Below are positions 18,645 to 27,585 of a DNA stretch of 64,000 nt, one piece after another. This DNA is from Variovorax sp. J2L1-78. Lineage in GTDB: Bacteria; Pseudomonadota; Gammaproteobacteria; Burkholderiales; Burkholderiaceae_C. The notes beneath the pieces were generated by a model. It did no database searches. It saw only the letters and a program-made list of their open reading frames with translations, and was not told the origin of the DNA. Where the stretch lies: the NCBI RefSeq assembly GCF_030317205.1, contig NZ_JASZYB010000001.1, forward strand, positions 868,001-932,000. The letters run 5' to 3'. The translations under genes and the position numbers were made by a program. Every line of letters starts with the position of its first letter. Positions within the stretch are counted from its first letter, which is position 1.

Positions 18645-19715
18645 ATGTCTTTAGCAACCGCGGTCAAAGTCGGGATAGAAATCGTGAATGCCGTACGGCA
18701 GTCTGAAGCAGACCGGAGTTTTGCGAGTTGGCAGCGCGGCATATCGTCAAAGCTCCGATCCATCTATGAGAATACGGAAGAGATTCTCGAAGATCTGAAG
18801 CTACTCAGAATTGACATCCGTGACATCGTGGTTGAAGATTCGAGACGAGACTTCATTGCGGCTCTTGAAGGAGCCACATTTGATCTCTTAGCCATCGGGG
18901 CGGGACTAGGTAAAGCTGCAGATCTGACCGACCATCAACGCTCCCGGGTGCTTGCAAGCTGCGGTGCATTGCGAACCGTGCTTGGGGCAGCCGATTTTGG
19001 TAGGTTCGGCGCAACAACTGTGCCTTGGGTCTTGCCAAGTTATGTTGCGCTACGTGCGGCTCTATCGTTGGCAGGGGCGGATGAAAATGAGATCGATACG
19101 ACTGAGGACACGATGGTGCTCAAGTACTTCGATCCGGCTATCGATCCTAGCAACGTCAACAGCCTGCTTTATGCGGCAAGGTTGGCAGAGGACGAAATCA
19201 CACGGCTTCGACCAGCAATTTCTTCGCGGATGAGGGATGCGACCCTAGGTTTTACGACGGCAATGTGTTCTGGCGCCGCGCGCGAAGAACATCGAAAGAA
19301 GTATCATCCGTACGTTCCAAACTGCTTTCAGGTTTGGCAATGGATCTGCACCTTCACGGGAGACCCGGATCGCGCCGACTCAGTGGAGTCACTGGGCGAT
19401 GTGTCAACCAGACATTCGGGGCCTACGCCCCAGCCGATGCTTGGCGTCTTATATATGTTTGCAGACCCGCCACTCGTTGACACCAATGCTCGCCCAAGAA
19501 ATGGCGCGGAGGTAATGGCTTTAAGGACTGCATGGGTCGACAAACTCAATCTTTGGACGAGGCAAATCGCGAAAGAAAAGGAAAAGGCATTAGAGCTTCG
19601 CGGATGGGCGGCTGCTGTTAAGGATGCACTTTTTAGACAGTCTATTAACACGCTCTTCTCGCACTCGCCGGTTGAGGTTGCCATCGCTGCGCATAGTCCA
19701 GACAACAAGACGTAG
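18645..19715 (+). CDS. Unknown helical cargo protein
   Basis: 356 residues, supported by the ribosome-binding site and native-like composition. The N-terminus is an amphipathic helical region (VKVGIEIVNAVRQSEAD, then IYENTEEILEDLKLLRID). The centre has small-residue-rich segments (FDLLAIGAGLGKAADL) that could be membrane-associated, and the C-terminus has a charged helix (RQIAKEKEKALELRGWAAA). No family is recognised. It follows the 467-residue unknown in the same orientation, so the pair may act together, perhaps as a defence or toxin module; this is inferred only from context. Confidence 0.65.
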   Translation: MSLATAVKVGIEIVNAVRQSEADRSFASWQRGISSKLRSIYENTEEILEDLKLLRIDIRDIVVEDSRRDFIAALEGATFDLLAIGAGLGKAADLTDHQRSRVLASCGALRTVLGAADFGRFGATTVPWVLPSYVALRAALSLAGADENEIDTTEDTMVLKYFDPAIDPSNVNSLLYAARLAEDEITRLRPAISSRMRDATLGFTTAMCSGAAREEHRKKYHPYVPNCFQVWQWICTFTGDPDRADSVESLGDVSTRHSGPTPQPMLGVLYMFADPPLVDTNARPRNGAEVMALRTAWVDKLNLWTRQIAKEKEKALELRGWAAAVKDALFRQSINTLFSHSPVEVAIAAHSPDNKT

Positions 19716-20051
19716 GTCACTCTTGAGAAAACATGCGTCTCAAGCAGGTTCCGGAAAAGGTGAAGACGCACCTTGGCTTGAGTGAGCCCGGTGCCGAGCT
19801 GCGTTCTCGGAACAGGTCATGAGCGTCAGTGATTCCGCTCTGGAGGGCAGGATCTGTCGCTGAGGCCCCAATTCCTCATATGCAAGCCCACAGCTGTGCG
19901 GATCGGCACATCCCGCGTGTTCGTATTCAGCGCCTCGAAGCTGGAAAACGACAGCAACTTCGACAACGTCGCCAGCAGGGGAGAGAAGCCACGCCTGCGT
20001 CTTTCGTTCGCACGATCTCTTGGCGGAGGCCTTGACTCTCGTGCCGCGCGT
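19716..20051. other. Intergenic region, no gene seen
   Basis: 336 bp between two convergent genes (unknown cargo gene and the tyrosine recombinase). No supported gene, RNA or clear terminator hairpin was found. Confidence 0.4.
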
Positions 20052-21248
20052 CTACGGAGTGCGCCATCGAAGCCGATGCGCGGCGACCGTCGCATCGTGA
20101 CGCGCGTCGTCGTCGGCGTGCAGATAGATGCTTGTTGTGCTGATATTGGCGTGGCCAAGATTATCGCGAACTACTTTCAGATCAGCCTTCTCGCTAAGGT
20201 GGCTCGCAGCCGTGTGACGAATCCAATGCGTCGATGCATCTTCGAGATGCGCAGCCGCAGCCTGGAAGCCAGAACCCCGCGACCGTAGCGCCGCCGCTGC
20301 GGCGCGCATTACCTCCTTTACAAGCTCATGAATAGCGCTTCGCGCTATTGGCTTGATCGGGGCGATTAGCGTCATTACCAGTGGCGTTTCATCACCCTCC
20401 AGCGGAAGCGAACTTAGCGCAAGAGCGTTGCGATAGCGCACCAGTTCAGTCATCAGTTCGCCTGTTGCTGGGACGAGACGGGGTTTATTGCCTTTGCCGG
20501 CGATCTCGAGCCACCAGCGTGTGCGCCCGTCGACTCCACAACGGCTGAAGAATCCGCCCATGCGAGCAGCGCAAATCTCAGATACACGAAGCCCGCCGAT
20601 GTAAAGCAGGGAGAAAAGCCATCGGCAGCGCGATGCGCGGAGCCTTTCGCGCTCCGTGGACGCGGGCATCGCCTCGACCGCCGCCTTCACCAGGTCCCAG
20701 TGTTCATCTGGAAGAAAGCGGCTCACACGAGGTGCCGCCTGCCGATGCTTGCGGCGGCTTAGCGCCAGCGGATTGCCGGCTAGATATCCAGCCCGGACAA
20801 GCCACGAAAACATCGCGTTGAGGATCGACAACGCCTGGCGAAGGCTCGACGGCCCCAGCGGGCCGGCAAAGGGTCGCCAGCGCGGCGAGTTGCGCGCTGG
20901 CTTCTGTCCGGGTCCCATAACCCAGTGTTCGGCCGGCTGCGGGTTCTCCAGAAAGCGGTGGTAGAGCAGCAGATCCTCGTGCGTCAGGTCAGAGAGGGCT
21001 GCACCACGCTGCAGAACGCACCACAGCAAAAAGCGTTCGACTTCCTTGCGATAGTTGGCGAACGTGGCAGGCGAATCGAGATAGCGAGCCAACCAGGCCA
21101 GAACGGCCGAGCGGTCATCGGCCGCGGTCAACTGCGATCGCGAACTGGCGCGATTTCGGCCGCAACTGCCGTCCAGGTGGACCGGGATCATTAGCTGATC
21201 GAGGCTGGCGGGTGCATTCATCGGGGGTGGAGTGCAACACAACGGCAT
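20052..21248 (-). CDS. Tyrosine recombinase, TnpS-like cointegrate resolvase
   Basis: 398 residues (ATG 21248; a second possible start at 21221). An N-terminal SAM-like core-binding domain is followed by a C-terminal catalytic domain with the first Arg in GGLRVSEICAARMG, the H-x-x-R box THWIRHTAASHL, and the His and Tyr of LGHANISTTSIYLHADD. It is divergent from a KfrA-like coiled-coil gene with a perfect recombination core between them. This is the layout of tnpS/tnpT in Tn4651-type Tn3 transposons, where it resolves cointegrates. Here it probably replaces the serine resolvase TniR of Tn5053-type elements. Confidence 0.85.
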   Translation of the reverse strand: MPLCCTPPPMNAPASLDQLMIPVHLDGSCGRNRASSRSQLTAADDRSAVLAWLARYLDSPATFANYRKEVERFLLWCVLQRGAALSDLTHEDLLLYHRFLENPQPAEHWVMGPGQKPARNSPRWRPFAGPLGPSSLRQALSILNAMFSWLVRAGYLAGNPLALSRRKHRQAAPRVSRFLPDEHWDLVKAAVEAMPASTERERLRASRCRWLFSLLYIGGLRVSEICAARMGGFFSRCGVDGRTRWWLEIAGKGNKPRLVPATGELMTELVRYRNALALSSLPLEGDETPLVMTLIAPIKPIARSAIHELVKEVMRAAAAALRSRGSGFQAAAAHLEDASTHWIRHTAASHLSEKADLKVVRDNLGHANISTTSIYLHADDDARHDATVAAHRLRWRTP

Positions 21249-21256
21249 CGCCGAAT

Positions 21257-21284
21257 TATGGACATAAGAAGGATTATGTCCATA
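21257..21284. repeat. Recombination core: perfect 11-bp inverted repeat with 6-bp spacer
   Basis: Left arm TATGGACATAA (21257-21267), spacer GAAGGA (21268-21273), right arm TTATGTCCATA (21274-21284), arms perfectly complementary. An 11-6-11 geometry is characteristic of tyrosine-recombinase exchange sites. It lies 9 bp upstream of the recombinase start, matching the resolution site between tnpS and tnpT in Tn4651. The asymmetric spacer would set polarity. Confidence 0.8.
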
Positions 21285-21308
21285 GATTTACACTTATCTC
21301 AATGAACT

Positions 21309-21323
21309 CAACGTATTACGTTG
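21309..21323. promoter_or_regulatory. 15-bp palindrome upstream of the KfrA-like gene
   Basis: CAACGTATTACGTTG, perfect 7-bp arms around one central base, 12 bp before the ATG at 21336. It is a plausible binding site for the KfrA-like protein or an accessory element of the recombination site. The overlap with the likely promoter suggests autoregulation. Confidence 0.5.
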
Positions 21324-21335
21324 TATTATTTATTA

Positions 21336-22382
21336 ATGAGCACCGAAATCGAACTCCAGAGCGACATCGAATCCCTCAGGGGGCGGTTTACGGAAACAAG
21401 AGACCTCTATCGCGAGGTCTGCGCATTGCTGTTCTTCCGCTATGGCATCACTCCCACTGCCAGCAAGCTCTACCAGTTCGTGCGCAAGGGTTCGATGAGC
21501 GCGCCGGCGGAGGCGCTGGCCAAGTTCTGGGAAGACCTGCGGAGCAAGGCGCGAGTTGAAATCGATCATCCGGATCTGCCGCCCGAACTCAAGACGAGTG
21601 CAGCGGAAGCCATCGCCGATCTATGGCGGCAGGCCACGGCCGCCGCGCGCCACGAACTCGCGGCGCTGCGCCTTGATGACCAGGCGGCGGTCGAGAAAGC
21701 CCATGACGAGGAAGCTCGAGCCCGCCAGGCCGCATCGGAGGCGCAGGCCAGCGCCGATGCCCTGGGTCAGCAACTGAGGGCGACCCAAGAAACGCTCCAG
21801 CAACGGCAAACGGACCTGGAGGCAGAACGGCGCGCCCATGCCGGCGTCGTGGCACGACTGCAGGAGCTGCAGCGCCATCTCGAGGAAGCGCGCAATCAGC
21901 AAGAGCGGACGCGGGCGGATTTCAGCGCCGAACTGGTCAAGGCGCGGGAGGCCGTTGCCGTTGCGAACAGCCGCGCAGACGCTGCGGAGCGGCGCGCACT
22001 GCTGGACATTGACCATGAGCGTCAGGCGCGGGTCAAGGTCGACAAGCAGCTTGAGGCGCTGCGCGGCCAACTGGCGCAGACCGAAAGCCGCCATCGCGAG
22101 AGCCTGCTGTCGCAGGCCGAGACCATCACGCGGCTGCAGGTCAAGGCCGATGCGGCCGAGGATTCGCAACGAGAGCTGACCGCCAGCAATCGCGGCCTTG
22201 TTGATGATCTTCAAGCGATTCGGGAACGACTCGCAGTGGCGCAGCAAGAAGCGACTCAGTTCGAAGCCGAAGCACAAACGCTTCGCGCCCTGCTGGAACG
22301 GCTCTCGCCACCGGAACAGGAGCCGCCGCAAGGGGCGCTGGCATCAAAGACCGTCAAGGCCGGCACGCGAAAGGCGCGTTAG
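21336..22382 (+). CDS. KfrA-N domain coiled-coil DNA-binding protein, TnpT-like
   Basis: 348 residues from ATG 21336 (the frame is open slightly upstream from a TTG). The N-terminal KfrA-like DNA-binding domain (RYGITPTASKLYQFVRKGSM) is followed by a very long coiled coil (about residues 110-320) rich in Glu, Arg, Gln and Ala, then a basic tail (KTVKAGTRKAR). KfrA binds plasmid operators; TnpT of Tn4651 binds the resolution site and assists TnpS. Its divergent pairing with a tyrosine recombinase supports the TnpT role. Confidence 0.82.
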   Translation: MSTEIELQSDIESLRGRFTETRDLYREVCALLFFRYGITPTASKLYQFVRKGSMSAPAEALAKFWEDLRSKARVEIDHPDLPPELKTSAAEAIADLWRQATAAARHELAALRLDDQAAVEKAHDEEARARQAASEAQASADALGQQLRATQETLQQRQTDLEAERRAHAGVVARLQELQRHLEEARNQQERTRADFSAELVKAREAVAVANSRADAAERRALLDIDHERQARVKVDKQLEALRGQLAQTESRHRESLLSQAETITRLQVKADAAEDSQRELTASNRGLVDDLQAIRERLAVAQQEATQFEAEAQTLRALLERLSPPEQEPPQGALASKTVKAGTRKAR

Positions 22383-22411
22383 ACGCGCTCGCGCACGATC
22401 CCGCTGCAGAC

Positions 22412-22699
22412 TTAGGGGTCAGCCGCTGAGGCGGCCTTGCGCAGGGCGTGTAGCTCCAGGCGCGCGGATTCACGAATTTCATCACGGTCTAGTTCGACTG
22501 CGGTGTCGTCGACCCAGGTTTCCCAGAGGCTTTCGAGCCAGGCCTGACGGGTGCTGAACGCTTCGACTGCATAGTCGAGCCAACTGGCGAACCCGGCGGG
22601 TGGTGGTAGTGGCTTTTGGATGGTGAAGAGAAATTCTCCTTGGTGGGTCGAAAGAAGGCTGAGATCATGAAGCACGACTGCGATGTCCGGCAAGTTCAT
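22412..22699 (-). CDS. Small unknown protein
   Basis: 95 residues, acidic and aromatic-rich (GFASWLDYAVEAFSTRQAWL), with a helical C-terminus. No domain is recognised. Composition looks like real coding sequence. Its start codon overlaps an ATG of the divergent HAD gene, so there is no room for separate upstream regulatory DNA on either side. Confidence 0.55.
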   Translation of the reverse strand: MNLPDIAVVLHDLSLLSTHQGEFLFTIQKPLPPPAGFASWLDYAVEAFSTRQAWLESLWETWVDDTAVELDRDEIRESARLELHALRKAASAADP

Positions 22700-23357
22700 G
22701 TCAGTTACCTGCGAAGCACTTTCTGTGAAAAAGCAATTCTTTGGCGTTAAGGCCGTGGCGTTCGATGTCTACGGGACACTCGTGCACATAGGGGACCCGA
22801 GGCGCCCGTATCGACGACTGCTTTCCGAGTTGAACACCTTGGGACGCGCTCCAAGAACGGACAATGGCGCTCGAATAATGAAGTTGGATGTCGGGTTGGC
22901 AGAGGCTGCTGAACTGCTGGGCATGACCTTGCCCGGCGATGTGCTCCAAGAGCTGACGGTCGATCTCAGTGCGGAGCTCGCGAGCATCAGGCTTTTTGAG
23001 GATGCGATACCGGCGATTCGTTTGCTGCAGAGCCGCGGTCTCCCCATCGGTCTTTGCTCCAATCTGGCTGGTCCATATGCCAAGCCGGTTCAGGCGTTGC
23101 TGCCGCAACTCGATGCTTACGCATGGAGCTTCGCGGTGGGCGCCGTCAAACCGGAGCCTCACATGTATTCGTACCTTTGTGACGCACTGGATGCATCACC
23201 AGAGCAGGTCTTGATGGTCGGCGATACGCTGTCGGCAGACTACGAGGGTCCGCGTTCTTTCGGTATGCAGGCGTGTCACCTTGCCAGGAAACGTACCTCC
23301 GAAGCGAAGGTCTGGATATCAACGCTGTTGGAGCTCGAGTCGTTGATCGGTAGTTAG
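22683..23357 (+). CDS. HAD-superfamily hydrolase
   Basis: Up to 224 residues; starts at ATG 22683, ATG 22698 or GTG 22725 are all possible, and the HAD core begins soon after the last. Motif I is FDVYGTLV with the nucleophile Asp, motif II is GLCSNLAG (Ser/Asn position), Lys is in GAVKPEPHMY, and motif IV is VLMVGDTLSADYEG. This fits a REG-2/haloacid-dehalogenase-type small-molecule phosphatase. The substrate is unknown. It is the only metabolic-looking gene of the transposon cargo. Confidence 0.82.
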   Translation: MSGKFMSVTCEALSVKKQFFGVKAVAFDVYGTLVHIGDPRRPYRRLLSELNTLGRAPRTDNGARIMKLDVGLAEAAELLGMTLPGDVLQELTVDLSAELASIRLFEDAIPAIRLLQSRGLPIGLCSNLAGPYAKPVQALLPQLDAYAWSFAVGAVKPEPHMYSYLCDALDASPEQVLMVGDTLSADYEGPRSFGMQACHLARKRTSEAKVWISTLLELESLIGS

Positions 23358-23914
23358 GCGCGATCATTTACTGGAACTGCCAAGAGGCTGCACGACAAGC
23401 GGGGCTCTGCCGCATTAAGAACCGATCCTTAAGGCTCTTGGGGCTTGTGAGCCAAAAACCAGCCGTATCCCCCGGACCTCGATCGGAGAGCGGTTCGCTG
23501 GTTGCCACACTGTTCATTTTGGCGCTCGATAGGTCAAACGTCACCCGGGACGCGAATACAAGCAGCGTCCCGCAGCGGGCTTCAGCCACATCACAGCAGC
23601 ATCTGGGGACATCGCTCGGAGCCTCTCGTCATGCCACAGATCACCCGCGAGCTCATCTAGCCGGCCGGCATCAACAATGCGCCAAAGACGTTGAAGCCCA
23701 CGGGCGCAGACGTCCATCCAAGTTTCGCGGCCCACAAAGACACTGTACATTCATACAGCATCAATGTGTTTGGCGCTGTCTACCGCGGCCGCCGCCCAAG
23801 GCGCCCTCTTCCCGTGCATGAAAAGTCAAATATTCGCATTACATTGAGTGGCTGGCGCATGAAAACGCTGTATCATGCATTTTTATTCGAGTTACATGCA
23901 TAGATCGGCTACAG
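23358..23914. other. Upstream region of ietAS with paired ATGCAT palindromes
   Basis: 557 bp with no supported gene. The last 70 bp are AT-rich and should hold the ietAS promoter. Two ATGCAT palindromes at 23875-23880 and 23896-23901 have centres exactly 21 bp apart, two helical turns, as in an operator bound by a dimeric repressor. The ATPase encoded downstream ends in a helix-turn-helix and could be that repressor. Confidence 0.35.
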
Positions 23915-25078
23915 GTGGAGCACTTCCCAATAGTTCTAGGACTTTGTCGCGCATCCGTACAGAGCGGAAACGAAGCCGTGCGCGCCCATGTAGAGCGTCT
24001 CGTTCGAGCCCTTGAGTCCGATGGCGCAGAGGAGCAGGTTGCACAGCTCAAGAAGCTCCTCCGACCGCAACCAAAGAGCGCGGAACTGTCGCCCAGTCGG
24101 GTGATCCTTTCGCGCGCCCTAGTTGGGGGTGAGACATTGACGCCAAATGTCCGCCCTCCGGTGGACAAGGAGACCGGTGCGGCGTTGGCGGAGATAGTGG
24201 ACCCGGCGGAAAGCCCAAGACCAGTGTTCGACGAACCCTTGAGTGTCAGCATCGCCTCACTACTCGAAGAGTGGCGGAACGCAGATGACCTTCGCCTTGC
24301 TGGACTGCGACCTGCAATGTCCACCATGATTTTTGGCCCTCCTGGCACTGGCAAGACCATGTTGGCGCACTTCATCGCTGCACAGGTAGGGCTGCCAGTC
24401 GTTGTCGCGAAGCTCGATGGGCTTATATCTTCGTTTCTAGGTACAACAGCGCGCAATATCGCGAACCTTTTCACGTTTGCTGACCGTTACAGATGCGTAC
24501 TACTGCTCGATGAATTTGATGCAGTCGCTAAGCTGCGTGACGACCCTCATGAGCTTGGAGAGATTAAACGCGTGGTTAACACGCTGCTCCAGTGCGTCGA
24601 TGCGCGTGCAGGGGTGGGATTCACGATTGCTATAACGAATCACGAGGCGCTACTGGATCCTGCTGTTTGGCGTCGCTTTGATATCCGAATCGAAGTACCC
24701 AACCCAGGTATCGAAGTTCGGCAAGAAATTCTGACCCAGCGACTGGCCACCGTGTTTAACGAACCCGTGCGCTTTCGTTTTTTGGCTTGGTTGATGGAAG
24801 GCGCTAGCGGGTCGGACATTGAGAAGCTGACGGATTTTTTACGCCGTCAAATTGCAATCCGGAAAGATTCTTTTGATTTTCTGCAATCGTTACGTTCGTA
24901 TGTCCAGTTGAGTGCGCAGCAAGACGCAGGCGAACGCCGGCAACTGGTGACGGGCGCGCCAGAAGAATTGGTCCGAGCTTTATTTAATGATAAAGCAACG
25001 CCATTCAATCAAGAGCAATTGGCGGCATTATTCGGAAAGACACAGCCCACGATCAGCAGATGGGTGAAGCGCGGCTAG
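23915..25078 (+). CDS. ietA: IetA-like AAA+ ATPase with C-terminal helix-turn-helix
   Basis: 387 residues with a GTG start at 23915. The AAA+ domain has Walker A GPPGTGKT (141-148), Walker B VLLLDEFD (about 195), sensor AITNHE and arginine finger RRFD. The C-terminus (NQEQLAALFGKTQPTISRWV) is a helix-turn-helix. IetA with the subtilase IetS was described as a plasmid stability/incompatibility toxin-antitoxin pair in Agrobacterium and later as an anti-phage system. The serine protease gene follows after 22 bp, the same order as in ietAS. AT-rich composition points to recent transfer. Confidence 0.85.
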   Translation: MEHFPIVLGLCRASVQSGNEAVRAHVERLVRALESDGAEEQVAQLKKLLRPQPKSAELSPSRVILSRALVGGETLTPNVRPPVDKETGAALAEIVDPAESPRPVFDEPLSVSIASLLEEWRNADDLRLAGLRPAMSTMIFGPPGTGKTMLAHFIAAQVGLPVVVAKLDGLISSFLGTTARNIANLFTFADRYRCVLLLDEFDAVAKLRDDPHELGEIKRVVNTLLQCVDARAGVGFTIAITNHEALLDPAVWRRFDIRIEVPNPGIEVRQEILTQRLATVFNEPVRFRFLAWLMEGASGSDIEKLTDFLRRQIAIRKDSFDFLQSLRSYVQLSAQQDAGERRQLVTGAPEELVRALFNDKATPFNQEQLAALFGKTQPTISRWVKRG

Positions 25079-25100
25079 AACAAAATTTTAGGAGTTGACG

Positions 25101-27518
25101 ATGAACAGTCCCGTGCAGGTGGTTCTCAATTCTCAAGATTACGTACGCTTGGCAGATGTCAATCCGGGTGGGTCGAACAAAGACTTCTACGCGGACCGCG
25201 ATGCCGCGTTTGTTCAGCACCGAGAGAAGTTGAGAAATCAGGTCCTCGGTCTTGAGCAGACGGGTGTCTCCAAGCGGGGTGGTCTCATCTACGCACATGT
25301 AGCGCTTCAAGCGGATGCGTGGGCCAAAAGTCATCGGCCAGTTAACAAGATTTTTCCTGGTAGTCATGTCGGCCCTTCATATGGGGGGCCGCTTGGCTCG
25401 ATTGTTGTTGAGTTAGAAGCGAGTGCAATTTCTCGCATCGCGGCTACCATCTCCTCAGCCGAGCCTCAAACCAACTGGGTTCTAAACAAAGACGGCAAGA
25501 GGGTTGCCAAACCGTCTCGCGAGCGAAGCGAGGTAGGAGCCATTGAATCAGTACGGGTTTATTCATCAGCAGATAGACGAAATTTTTCCCTCGAGCAAGC
25601 CGTAGAATGGCTATCGGATCGCCGAACTGGAGGGTCATATTACATCGAGACGTTCATATCCGACCGTTCAGTAAATGAGCGCCAAAGCGCAGGTTTCCGC
25701 CTGCGCGGCGCGAAGGCATTGGCCGCATTCAGAACTGAATTAATTGAATTGGGTTTGCCGATAAAAGTCACCCAACTTGAAGAGCGTTGGGTTACAGCCT
25801 CTCTTTTTGTTATCACGATCAATCCCCAGGCGCTGGGCAACTTGGATGAAGCAAGAAGGATTCACGAGAAGCTCATTGGGTTCTTAGATGAACAGCCCAT
25901 TGTTCGCTCGATCCTTCTTCCGCCCGTTTTGCAGGCCGCAAAACTTGAGTCCGACGAAATTGGACCCGCGAATCTGCCAGTTCCGGCGAATGTACTGAGC
26001 ACTTATCCGGTGGTTGGCGTGATTGATTCTGGTGTCACGACTCATCCTGCCTTAGCTGCTTGGTCAGCTGGCGATACGGGAATGGTCTTCGGGACAGATC
26101 AAGACGTGGGTCATGGTACGTTCATTGCCGGATTGATTTGCGGAGCCGATGCTCTGAACTCACATCCGCTATTCCAAGAACAGAAATGCCGATTTTTTGA
26201 TCTTGGATTACACCCGACCTCGGAAGGAAGTTACGGCCAATTTTATCCTCGCGGGTTTGTGGACTTTCTGGAACAGCTCGACGCCGAAATACCCGCCGCA
26301 AAAATGGCTGGTGCGCGGGTATTTAATATGAGTCTCGCAGTTACGACGCCGGTTGCGGATACGAGCTATAGCATTTTTGCAAACTTGCTCGACGAAATCG
26401 CCGATCGGCACGACATACTGTTTGTGCTACCGGCCGGCAATCTTGACGCCGCTCAGGCTCGCGAGGAGTGGCCTTCAAAGCCCACCGATGCAATGGAGAT
26501 GTTGGTCAATTACCGGCACGCAGGCAAAGATCGGATTTTTCAACCTGCAGACAGCATTCGTTCCTTAGTGGTGGGGGCCGTTAATCCACCTGATGAACAG
26601 GGAGTTTGCCTTCCAGCACGTTACTCTCGAAGGGGACCAGGACCCTCGCTCGGAGCGAAGCCCGACATCTGTCACGTTGGCGGCAAGCTTGACTCTATGA
26701 GTGGCCTCTGTTCCATTTCTGCTGATGGCAATTTGTTGCACGCATGCGGTACAAGTTTTGCGGCGCCGCTCGCCGCAAAGACCCTCGCTGCAATTAATCA
26801 TGAGGTGGTTGGAAAGCTTTCGAGGGAAGCGCTAATCGCACTCGCCATCCACCACGCAGATCTTCCGGCGGCCCTAACTCATAAGAAGTTGAAGCAGGTG
26901 ATCAGGGACTTTGTTGGCGCCGGGATCCCCAGACTGGCAGATCACACCCTGCAAAATGAAGACAGTGAGATTACTCTAGTTTTCAGTGGTGTCCTTTCAA
27001 AGGGGCAAGAGCTGCGCTTTGCTTTTGCTTGGCCTAAGTCGTTGGTAACGGAGAAGGGCGCCTGTTCCGGTTCGGTAAAGGTGACCCTTGTACATCGGCC
27101 ACCCATAGATAGGGACCACGCGGGGGAATTTGTGCGCGTGAATCTAGACGTCTATTTGCGTCAAGAGGTGATCGACCAAGAAACTGGAGAAGCGACATTT
27201 AAGGGTCGCTTGAAACAGGAGACCCCCTCTGGGCTTGAGAAAGAGCGCGTTCAACACGGTGCAAAGTGGTGGCCAGTTAAACGCTCAATGGTCACTCTGG
27301 ATGAAGCAGGCAATTCCTCTCAGTGGCGTCTTGTTGTCGACTCGCTTTCGCGCAGCGAATATGCTTTCCCGGAGGAGGGGGTTCCGTTCACAGTATTAAT
27401 GACGATCAGCGACGATCTTGGGTTGCCTATTTTTAATGAAATGAGGCAACAGCTGCAGGTCGCAGGCGCTCAAATTGACGACATCCGTGCCGAGATCCGC
27501 CCGCGTGTCGCGCGCTAA
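25101..27518 (+). CDS. ietS: IetS-like subtilisin-type (S8) serine protease
   Basis: 805 residues; ATG 25101 with AGGAG at 25090-25094. After an N-terminal domain of about 300 residues comes the S8 triad: D309 in VVGVIDSGV, H338 in DVGHGTFIAG and S552 in CGTSFAAPLAA, with the oxyanion Asn in LPAGNLDAA. The long Asp/His to Ser spacing and a C-terminal beta-rich domain of about 200 residues fit IetS-type phage-defence proteases. No signal peptide, so it acts in the cytoplasm, presumably restrained or triggered by the ATPase. Confidence 0.87.
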   Translation: MNSPVQVVLNSQDYVRLADVNPGGSNKDFYADRDAAFVQHREKLRNQVLGLEQTGVSKRGGLIYAHVALQADAWAKSHRPVNKIFPGSHVGPSYGGPLGSIVVELEASAISRIAATISSAEPQTNWVLNKDGKRVAKPSRERSEVGAIESVRVYSSADRRNFSLEQAVEWLSDRRTGGSYYIETFISDRSVNERQSAGFRLRGAKALAAFRTELIELGLPIKVTQLEERWVTASLFVITINPQALGNLDEARRIHEKLIGFLDEQPIVRSILLPPVLQAAKLESDEIGPANLPVPANVLSTYPVVGVIDSGVTTHPALAAWSAGDTGMVFGTDQDVGHGTFIAGLICGADALNSHPLFQEQKCRFFDLGLHPTSEGSYGQFYPRGFVDFLEQLDAEIPAAKMAGARVFNMSLAVTTPVADTSYSIFANLLDEIADRHDILFVLPAGNLDAAQAREEWPSKPTDAMEMLVNYRHAGKDRIFQPADSIRSLVVGAVNPPDEQGVCLPARYSRRGPGPSLGAKPDICHVGGKLDSMSGLCSISADGNLLHACGTSFAAPLAAKTLAAINHEVVGKLSREALIALAIHHADLPAALTHKKLKQVIRDFVGAGIPRLADHTLQNEDSEITLVFSGVLSKGQELRFAFAWPKSLVTEKGACSGSVKVTLVHRPPIDRDHAGEFVRVNLDVYLRQEVIDQETGEATFKGRLKQETPSGLEKERVQHGAKWWPVKRSMVTLDEAGNSSQWRLVVDSLSRSEYAFPEEGVPFTVLMTISDDLGLPIFNEMRQQLQVAGAQIDDIRAEIRPRVAR

Positions 27519-27585
27519 TTGGCAGAGCTAGACGGAAAACAATTTAGCCATTGCTGGCTCAAACCAATTGCAGAGGGGGGAGTAA

